A DNA stretch of 11,226 nt from Candidatus Wallbacteria bacterium (GTDB taxonomy: Bacteria > Muiribacteriota > JAQTZZ01). A model generated the notes under the pieces. It did no database searches. It was not told where the DNA came from and saw only the letters and a list, made by a program, of their open reading frames with translations. The translations under genes were made by a program, and so were the position numbers. Below, piece after piece: positions 6,406-11,226 of the stretch; position 1 is the stretch's first letter; each line of letters opens with the position of its first letter. The stretch is taken from assembly GCA_028711905.1 (NCBI GenBank), contig JAQTRI010000080.1, positions 1-11,226 on the forward strand, given 5' to 3'.

Positions 6406-7833
6406 CTATCTCTTTTTCAGTCGGGCCGTAAAACTGAATTCCCACAGGCCCTCTTTAATCTGCTTCATGCTGTCAAAAGATACGGCAGTCACTCCGTCAA
6501 GTTTTTTCATGTTTTCAAGAAAACTGATCTGTCCGTAATAATCGCCTGTAACACCGCTGAATGCCAGTTTGACTTCATTGTTCTCATCCCCGACAACCAG
6601 GCTCTTAAACCAGGAAGACAATGGAAGCTGCTCGCAGAGAGTAGCTAAAAATCCGTTGATACGAATGCGCTGACCCTCCATTCCGGCGATGAGCTTTTCC
6701 TTGAGAATCAGCCTGTCTTTCTGAATCTTGACTTCTTCTAAGTTGCGGATCACAGGATAATACTCCTGCCGTGTCTGATAGGCTCTGCTCAGTTCGCCTG
6801 CCAAGTGACGGTTCTGCAGGAAAAGCCCGAGATAAAACATGATTACTACAATCACACCCATTACAGGCACAATTCCGTGCTTCATGTCAGGCATGGACAG
6901 GCTTAACTTCGGTTTGTCAGAGTGCATTTCCAGCTCGGCAGTAAATCTGCGGGAGGAAAAAGCCGATTCCTGCCGAAGTGCACTTGCAGCTAAGGGGATC
7001 ATGCTCGAGTCTCGAACTCCGGCATCAGTGACTTCGTTGATTCCCGTCACTTCCTTGCCGAAAACACCATTCAGTTCAGATGCAAAACTGTCCGGAATCT
7101 GTCCGCTGATAAACACCTTGCTGACAAAGAAACGAAAACTGGCCTGGAAAAAGGCCAGAGTGTGCTCCCACCTCTCGCGCAGCCGTTCGAGCCCGTTGCT
7201 GTCATAGCTGCTGAAACCGATTTCACGGTAAAACACAGGCACACTGTCGACGAAAAAGGTGCAGAGCGCGGTCTCATCAACAAAATAAACAGCCACTGAC
7301 TGGCCTTTGGTCTCTGTTCTGCGTTCCAGAAGGGCCTGAAAATTCAGGGAAGGAACTTCGATTCCATCCAGCAGAAGTCCCACGCTGTTAAAAATAGCGC
7401 TGTATCTGTCCCACTCGTTTTTTTTGACCGCACAAATCATTACCCGGCAATTGCCGTTTCCCAGCCTTTCCAGCACGCGAAAATCCCAGTAGATCTCATC
7501 GGGTTCAGCATTGAAATGGCTGGACAGATCCCAGAAAATCAATGATCGCAGCTTGGCAGGAGGCACATCAGGTAATTCTGCCAGTTTCAGGCTGAAAAAG
7601 CTTCTGCAGCAATACAGGGCTGCAGAGAGTTTTTCCTCAATGTGGAATTCCTTGCGGAAAGCATCCAGAGCGCTATGCAGCAGATTATCTTCCTGGAATT
7701 CATTGCCCCTGATTCCTGAGGGAATCTCGATGATCTTGTGGGCCTGGAGCTTTCCGCCTTTAAAAAAAACCATCTGGAAGTCGTTCTGCCTGATCTCCAG
7801 GATCAGGCGATCGCTGCTGGATTTAAAAAACAT
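6406..7833 (-). CDS. PilM-PilN fusion (GspL-like): cytoplasmic actin-like domain, one TM helix, periplasmic PilN domain
   Basis: 475 residues joining two proteins that are normally separate in type IV pilus loci. Residues about 1-300 show the PilM/GspL actin-like outline: an N-terminal strand pair, PPAKLRSLIFWDLSSHF (91-107) matching the helix that follows the first subdomain, DGIEVPSLNFQALL (156-169), and FISGQIP (241-247) at the place of the PilM 'GG' motif. A membrane helix spans about 320-340. Residues 341-475 match PilN: coiled coil (about 345-390), FLATLCEQLPLSSWFKSL (395-412), LAFSGVTGDYYGQISFLENM (423-442) and a closing strand. The canonical PilM phosphate-1 motif (DIGSSSVK-like) is absent; the equivalent segment reads LEIRQNDFQ, so ATP binding may be lost as in GspL. 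This domain order equals GspL of type II secretion. ATG 7833 is preceded by AGAGGATGTGA. It is the first gene of the downstream gene set and probably has its own promoter. Confidence 0.85.
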   Translation of the reverse strand: MFFKSSSDRLILEIRQNDFQMVFFKGGKLQAHKIIEIPSGIRGNEFQEDNLLHSALDAFRKEFHIEEKLSAALYCCRSFFSLKLAELPDVPPAKLRSLIFWDLSSHFNAEPDEIYWDFRVLERLGNGNCRVMICAVKKNEWDRYSAIFNSVGLLLDGIEVPSLNFQALLERRTETKGQSVAVYFVDETALCTFFVDSVPVFYREIGFSSYDSNGLERLRERWEHTLAFFQASFRFFVSKVFISGQIPDSFASELNGVFGKEVTGINEVTDAGVRDSSMIPLAASALRQESAFSSRRFTAELEMHSDKPKLSLSMPDMKHGIVPVMGVIVVIMFYLGLFLQNRHLAGELSRAYQTRQEYYPVIRNLEEVKIQKDRLILKEKLIAGMEGQRIRINGFLATLCEQLPLSSWFKSLVVGDENNEVKLAFSGVTGDYYGQISFLENMKKLDGVTAVSFDSMKQIKEGLWEFSFTARLKKR

Positions 7834-7864
7834 TCACATCCTCTTTAAACCGGTAAATCCGGTG

Positions 7865-7884
7865 TAATATCAACCATGATATTA
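7865..7884. promoter_or_regulatory. Perfect 8-bp palindrome (TAATATCA-ACCA-TGATATTA), candidate operator
   Basis: Two eight-base arms are exact reverse complements around a four-base spacer. On the minus strand the element covers the proposed -10 box (7879-7884) and extends past the proposed transcription start, the classic place for a repressor operator. In RNA it could also form a weak AU hairpin. The binding protein is not known. Confidence 0.4.
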
Positions 7885-7906
7885 TCACCACTATCGATCT
7901 TTTCAA
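7879..7906 (-). promoter_or_regulatory. Candidate sigma-70-type promoter of the PilMN-OPQ gene set
   Basis: On the minus strand TTGAAA (7906-7901, five of six matches to TTGACA) is followed after 16 bases by TAATAT (7884-7879, four of six matches to TATAAT). Transcription would start near 7872, giving a leader of about 39 bases before ATG 7833 that includes a small hairpin (7849-7863) and the ribosome site. The -10 box lies inside a perfect palindrome, which adds weight to it as a regulated promoter. Confidence 0.4.
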
Positions 7907-7955
7907 AGAAAAAAAATAGCGCATCCCGGAATACCAAAGGAAAGAATTACATAAA

Positions 7956-8049
7956 GAATGTTGAATTATGAATGAAAAAGATATGATACATGTTTCCTAT
8001 TGATTGCAAAGATCAATAATTCAAAATTAAGCATTCAACATTCATAATT
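7956..8049. repeat. Short MITE-like or REP-like inverted repeat element
   Basis: GAATGTTGAAT at 7956-7966 recurs inverted at 8033-8043, and AATTATGAATG at 7964-7974 recurs inverted at 8039-8049. Both arms are thus made from one 14-base word (AATTATGAATGTTG) in different phase. Between them is another inverted repeat, ATTGAT-N7-ATCAAT (7999-8017). The block is about 94 bases, strongly AT-rich, with no coding capacity. This resembles a miniature inverted-repeat element or dispersed intergenic repeat inserted at the operon break. Without genome copies to compare, the class is uncertain. Confidence 0.4.
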
Positions 8050-8064
8050 TTCTTGTTGCCTGAA

Positions 8065-9372
8065 CTAATAATAAGTTCTCTCCCCATAGCGCCTGTAAAC
8101 TGAAGGAACCGGCGGGAAGCAGTCCAGGTAAGGGTAAGTTCCGCTGCGACCGATGGTGTCAGGAGAAGGGCTGATAGTTATCGCACCTTTGATATTGTAT
8201 GTTCCAGTCTGAAAGATTGAAGAAATTTTTACAGTGTCGCACAGCACTGTCCCGCTGAAACTGAAATTGACCCCATATCCTATAACCGGACTGTCAATTG
8301 TTGCTCTAAAAACACTCTTGTTTTCAAGAGAAATGTTAAAATTACCTCCGGATAATACCATTCCACGCAGGCTGAAAGCCGTCACAGTAGCGCCGCTCGT
8401 CATTCCGGGAGAAGCCGGCTTAATGTAGTTGAATTCAACTGCAGAACTGGCAATCACAGTCAGCCGGAACCCTGACGCAGCCAGCATAGGGCCGTATAGG
8501 CACACTTTTCGTCCGATGATCACGATTTCCCTTGTGACAGTCATGTCGAGATCGCTCACTCCAGCTACTCCGATTTCGACAGTATCATCTGTAAAGCCGG
8601 GATAGAAAATCAGATTCTGACTCTTCAGTGCCCCGCTTCCCAGATCAGCCGCTGCATATGTGAGGGCAAAGCCGTCCGGAGGCGGCGGTGAGGACTGATA
8701 CTGCGCAATCAGGTACCCATAGTATTCCTCGATCCGGTCACGATAGGTCCCTGAATTTCCCGGAAGAAAGCGCAGGGGAATATACTTGGATGCGGTATCG
8801 TTGTATTTTCCAGTGATCCCGTCATTCCACTGAGCACCCGAAGAATATCCATTCCTGTAAATCAGTGCATAATCGAAAATGCCCGGAAAATGCCCGCTGT
8901 CGATCCAGGGCGCGAATTCTTCGTATGAATGGTCTTTCCACTCGCCCTCATAACAGTGTGAGTAAAAAAGCTTGACCCTTTTTTTGAGCGCATCGGAATC
9001 AGGTGCCTGAAAATCCACCTCAACTGTGCCCAGGCCGGCAGGCAACTGCGAAGTGACTGGACCGCGCGCGCTGTTCCACGGAACAAATGCCTCTGCCGTA
9101 TGCCATGGGGAAAATTCACAGGTTTCCAGAGTATCGGATATGTCAGGCAGATTCGCCATCAGCCTGTCAATGCTGTCCGACCTCATCTCAGTATTCAGTT
9201 TCTGTTCGATCCGGACGCTTCCAGTTGAAGTGTTGCCTGCCAGTACAACAAACCCGGTAACCAGTATAGAGAGTGTCATCATCACCATCAGGCTGACAGC
9301 CAGCACTCCACCGGAGCGGCTGTGAACGGATGAGCAAAATCGCAATCCATTCGAAATCCTTCGTGTTTTCAT
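8065..9372 (-). CDS. Large GspK/PilX-position minor pseudopilin-like membrane protein
   Basis: 435 residues. The N-terminus is basic (MKTRRISNGLRF), followed by RSGG and a hydrophobic helix VLAVSLMVMMTLSILVTGFVVLAG (split at about 23-46), the outline of PilX/GspK-type N-termini. If cleaved after Gly22, position +5 is Ser rather than Glu; GspK likewise lacks Glu5, which suits a tip position. The remainder is a large extracytoplasmic region, beta-rich in its C-terminal half with repeated short strands (VREIVIIG-like, NISLENKSVF, VNFSFSGTVL, YNIKGAITIS), perhaps a beta-helix. No recognised GspK helix-hairpin-helix insertion is seen, and it is longer than typical PilX or GspK. ATG 9372 is chosen because it overlaps the stop of the previous gene as ATGA; an in-frame ATG at 9423 would put 17 non-signal residues ahead. 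Role inferred: pilus or pseudopilus tip, or substrate contact. Confidence 0.75.
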   Translation of the reverse strand: MKTRRISNGLRFCSSVHSRSGGVLAVSLMVMMTLSILVTGFVVLAGNTSTGSVRIEQKLNTEMRSDSIDRLMANLPDISDTLETCEFSPWHTAEAFVPWNSARGPVTSQLPAGLGTVEVDFQAPDSDALKKRVKLFYSHCYEGEWKDHSYEEFAPWIDSGHFPGIFDYALIYRNGYSSGAQWNDGITGKYNDTASKYIPLRFLPGNSGTYRDRIEEYYGYLIAQYQSSPPPPDGFALTYAAADLGSGALKSQNLIFYPGFTDDTVEIGVAGVSDLDMTVTREIVIIGRKVCLYGPMLAASGFRLTVIASSAVEFNYIKPASPGMTSGATVTAFSLRGMVLSGGNFNISLENKSVFRATIDSPVIGYGVNFSFSGTVLCDTVKISSIFQTGTYNIKGAITISPSPDTIGRSGTYPYLDCFPPVPSVYRRYGERTYY

Positions 9373-9881
9373 GGCCTGACATTCACTCCAGTCTCTAATG
9401 TAATTCCAACAGGCGAATCCCATGTGGCGATCCTGACAATGTAATAATCCAATGAATCCGGATCAAGAGGATCGTAGTTCCGCCTATCCACGGCAAACTC
9501 CGTGACTTTGTCAATAAGCAGATCTGTCACTGCAGGGGTTCCCTCATCGCGATAAATCTCCATCTCCGGAGAAGTACCTGTCGCATAATAACGCACTTCT
9601 GCAGTGCCTGTTGTCGAATGATAAACAAAACGCACTTCTATGCTCGTCCCGAGGCTGACAGGAATGGTGACTTCAGAGCTGCCCGCGGTTTTCAGTTCCC
9701 TGACTATGCGCTCTAAGGCCAGCTGGGTTTCAAGTCCCAGTTCCATGCTCTTGATGGAAAATGTATAGGATGAGACCATAGCGTGAAAGATCCGGTACCC
9801 GACTAAGGACAGAATGCTGATCACAGCAATGGTGGTCAGCATTTCCATTAAAGTTAAACCATGATTGTGTTTTCTATACAT
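9369..9881 (-). CDS. GspJ/PilW-like pseudopilin
   Basis: 170 residues with a class III prepilin leader: MYRKHNHG, cleavage expected between Gly8 and Leu9, then LTLMEMLTTIAVISIL with the conserved Glu at +5 (Glu13). The hydrophobic alpha-helix continues into an amphipathic segment (LETQLALERIVRELKTAG) typical of PilW/GspJ, followed by a beta-rich globular domain with VRFVYHSTTGTAEVRYYA and DRRNYDPLDPDSLDYYIVRI. The product should be processed by a prepilin peptidase and assembled into the pilus or pseudopilus as a minor subunit. The start at 9881 lies five bases after the GspI-like stop; the AGAGGG ahead of it is rather close to the ATG. The stop overlaps the ATG of the next gene (ATGA), indicating coupled translation. 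Confidence 0.85.
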   Translation of the reverse strand: MYRKHNHGLTLMEMLTTIAVISILSLVGYRIFHAMVSSYTFSIKSMELGLETQLALERIVRELKTAGSSEVTIPVSLGTSIEVRFVYHSTTGTAEVRYYATGTSPEMEIYRDEGTPAVTDLLIDKVTEFAVDRRNYDPLDPDSLDYYIVRIATWDSPVGITLETGVNVRP

Positions 9882-9886
9882 ACCCT

Positions 9887-10246
9887 CTACCTGAACGCGG
9901 AGATCTCTACCGAGGGACCCATGCTTCCGCCATTACCGACCTCGACTTCCAAGCTCCACAGGCGGCCGTTTTTCACAGCTTTCGTAAATCGGTTGAATTC
10001 CGGAAAGCCGGTAATTCCAATCTCGAAAGAGTCATTAAACCCGGAAAGAATTGTCTCCGGTGTATCAGGCGCGGCAATCAGTTCCGCCATCCTGGACCTG
10101 GCTAAGTTGGCAGCCTGGGTGCGCTGGTAAAACATGAGTCCTGAGCGGCTGGTGCGTCCCATGACAATCATGAGAGGAGCCGTGAAACTGCTGATGATCA
10201 CAATGGCCAGCAACACCTCGATCAGACTCAGCCCGGTTTTTTTCAT
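9887..10246 (-). CDS. GspI/PilV-like pseudopilin
   Basis: 119 residues. Leader MKKTG with cleavage expected after Gly5, then LSLIEVLLAIVIISSF with Glu at +5 (Glu10), a near-consensus type IV prepilin N-terminus. The following RTSRSGLMFYQRTQAANLARSRMAEL helix matches the GspI/PilV pattern, in which A.NLA...M.E. is characteristic. The short C-terminal domain contains NGRLWSLEVEVG. The size fits GspI. The ATG at 10246 overlaps the previous stop as ATGA, and AAGGA lies about nine bases upstream. Its place as second of three consecutive pseudopilins matches both gspHIJ and fimT-pilV-pilW order. In type II systems GspI nucleates the tip complex with J and K; the same role is inferred here. Confidence 0.87.
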   Translation of the reverse strand: MKKTGLSLIEVLLAIVIISSFTAPLMIVMGRTSRSGLMFYQRTQAANLARSRMAELIAAPDTPETILSGFNDSFEIGITGFPEFNRFTKAVKNGRLWSLEVEVGNGGSMGPSVEISAFR

Positions 10247-10662
10247 TTCAAATCATCCTTGATGCGGCCCAGTCTGTTGACTGCGAATTCATATCTGGGA
10301 GTGCCCCCGTATTTGACCTCGAATGTTACACCTGAAGACACACCGCCAAGGCTGTCGAATACGATTTCAAGGCTGCCGGATACGATCAAAGGACTTACAA
10401 GCGCAACATTGTTCGGCATGGTGACAGACTTGCCGTCATGCCTGATATAAGCATTTTCATTGACAGTAAAAGTCTCGCTCGTTTCATTCAGAAAAGCCGA
10501 GTATCTGGCTGCCATCAGGTCAGATTTAAGCTTTGCCCTGACATTCTCCAGTTCCCAGTCAGAATAAAAACCTGCCCCTGTGGTCTGCACAGCTAATGCC
10601 AGCATCGAGATCAGGGCAATCACTAAAAGCATTTCCAGCAGGGTAAAGGCGTTTCTTTTCAT
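10243..10662 (-). CDS. GspH/FimT-like pseudopilin
   Basis: 139 residues from ATG 10662. The leader MKRNA ends in Ala rather than the usual Gly, followed by FTLLEMLLVIALISMLALAV with Glu at +5 (Glu10). Ala at -1 is tolerated by prepilin peptidases but less common. After the helix, LENVRAKLKSDLMAARYSAFLN matches the GspH/FimT pattern of a helix with L...L..AR..A. A beta-sandwich-like domain follows, closing FAVNRLGRIK, equivalent to the F...G.. end of FimT proteins. A GTG two codons earlier (10668) is possible, but a leader beginning MKR is more typical. No strong ribosome site is visible before either start. A 45-base gap separates it from the PilZ-like gene, and it overlaps the next gene by four bases. 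Confidence 0.85.
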   Translation of the reverse strand: MKRNAFTLLEMLLVIALISMLALAVQTTGAGFYSDWELENVRAKLKSDLMAARYSAFLNETSETFTVNENAYIRHDGKSVTMPNNVALVSPLIVSGSLEIVFDSLGGVSSGVTFEVKYGGTPRYEFAVNRLGRIKDDLK

Positions 10663-10713
10663 GGTCACATTCTACAACAGCAAAGCCGGGATTGCCAGTC
10701 ATTCGAAAAACCT

Positions 10714-11226
10714 TCAATCCGGCCGGGCAACAGACTTGCGTCTGAGAAAGTTCTCCAGCAGATCATACCCTGAGCTCACTGCTTCAATAATATATCCTGA
10801 TGCGCAGTCTGCATGATGAATGCGCCGGACTGTCACCTGGCAGCGGAAATCATCTTCCCTGAAGTACAGTTCACCTTCAGCAGAAGTGATGTCCGCATCA
10901 TCAGCCAGACGGAAACCGTTATAACTCAGTTCACGCAACTCATAAACGCCTTCATTGATTTCAAGAAAAACGCCGGAAACCGGGAAACGGGTTGTCAGGC
11001 GCCGTTCTGTTTTTTTTATTTCATCAAGGATGAACTCTTTAACCTGATTCTCGATGCGGCTGGACTTCAACAGAATCATAGCATTGTTCAGCACATCGAC
11101 CTTGGGGATGTTGTAAAACACTGCCAGATGATCATCGATCCTTCCGAATCCAGGCTTGAGCCCTGCGCCTTTGAGCCTGCCTGTACGAAATTCTTCAGGG
11201 TTTTTCCATTCCACAATGTAATCCAT
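10714..11226 (-). CDS. Divergent PilZ-domain protein, possible cyclic di-GMP effector (start at window edge)
   Basis: 170 residues are visible. The first ATG coincides with the last base of the window, so the true start could lie beyond it. Residues 1-70 form an N-terminal region of unknown fold (FYNIPKVDVLNNAMILLKSS, ending in a charged helix). Residues about 74-165 look like PilZ: an RxxxR motif (Arg76-Arg80, in ERRLTTR), a strand pair, then ELSYNG (99-104) matching the (D/N)xSxxG motif except that Glu replaces Asp/Asn, and a further strand set (ELYFREDDFRCQVTVRRI) where PilZ proteins end their barrel. No signal peptide or membrane segment is present, so it is cytoplasmic. YcgR-N/PilZ-type two-domain proteins have a similar outline. 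Known: RxxxR and DxSxxG bind cyclic di-GMP; the acidic substitution may weaken this. Placed ahead of the pseudopilins, it may regulate their assembly. Confidence 0.7.
   Translation of the reverse strand: MDYIVEWKNPEEFRTGRLKGAGLKPGFGRIDDHLAVFYNIPKVDVLNNAMILLKSSRIENQVKEFILDEIKKTERRLTTRFPVSGVFLEINEGVYELRELSYNGFRLADDADITSAEGELYFREDDFRCQVTVRRIHHADCASGYIIEAVSSGYDLLENFLRRKSVARPD

Larger units (their letters stand above)
7834..8064. other. 231-base non-coding gap between the pseudopilin and PilMN-OPQ gene sets
   Basis: The longest untranslated stretch of the window and the only large break in the minus-strand gene run. No open frame with a credible start is seen on either strand. It is distinctly AT-rich. 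From the PilMN side it holds a small ACCGG-TAAAT-CCGGT hairpin (7849-7863) just upstream of the ribosome site, a perfect palindrome with a candidate promoter (7865-7906), and a MITE-like inverted repeat (7956-8049). No GC-rich terminator hairpin follows the stop of the upstream gene at 8065, so some read-through is likely. Confidence 0.7.

Noticed and set aside
7983..8010. Second promoter candidate on the minus strand (TTTGCA-N16-TATCAT)
   Set aside because: It lies within the repeat element, where AT-rich words make box matches easy. The -35 box is poor, and the candidate nearer the gene has better support.
9373..9423. Longer start for the K-position protein at ATG 9423
   Set aside because: It overlaps the previous gene by 55 bases and adds non-signal residues. 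ATG 9372 gives an ATGA overlap like the other junction in this operon.
1..11226. tRNA, rRNA, CRISPR array, transposase or prophage genes
   Set aside because: No cloverleaf-like segments, regular spaced repeats, or transposase or phage motifs were seen on either strand.

Overview
The window looks like chromosomal DNA of a Gram-negative, diderm bacterium of roughly balanced base composition. An outer-membrane secretin, a lipoprotein and an inner-membrane alignment complex all occur in one operon. The sequence does not fix the taxon. The compact genes and unusual domain fusions are compatible with a deltaproteobacterium-like or uncultivated candidate-phylum lineage, but this is a guess.

Layout. 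Bases 1-102 hold the proline-rich end of a plus-strand gene, followed by a strong hairpin (110-136). Next, also on the plus strand, is one large gene (232-3003) for a STAND-type P-loop ATPase with TPR-like helical repeats and a C-terminal OmpR/PhoB-like winged helix, probably a signal-sensing transcription regulator. It converges, with a 38-base gap, on a long minus-strand gene set that fills the rest of the window.

Minus-strand block, in transcription order from 11226 down to 3042: a divergent PilZ-domain protein; three pseudopilins with class III prepilin leaders (GspH/FimT-like, GspI/PilV-like, GspJ/PilW-like); a large GspK/PilX-position protein; a 231-base gap holding a promoter-plus-palindrome candidate and a short MITE-like inverted repeat; then a tight run of a PilM-PilN fusion (GspL-like architecture), PilO/GspM-like, PilP/GspC-like, a lipoprotein of unknown function, a PilQ/GspD secretin, and an unrecognised 56-residue protein.

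How they work together. The secretin forms the outer-membrane gate. The PilMN fusion, PilO and PilP form the inner-membrane/periplasmic alignment complex that connects to the gate. The four minor (pseudo)pilins probably prime or tip the fibre. The PilZ protein may couple assembly to cyclic di-GMP. No assembly ATPase, platform protein, major pilin or prepilin peptidase is in the window, so these must lie elsewhere. The order H-I-J-K-L-M-C-(lipoprotein)-D reads like a type II secretion operon, while secretin and alignment proteins also follow pilMNOPQ order. The machine is best called a type IV pilus/type II secretion-like system without forcing a choice. The strongest candidates for something new are this hybrid arrangement, the small proteins fixed in it, and the neighbouring STAND regulator.
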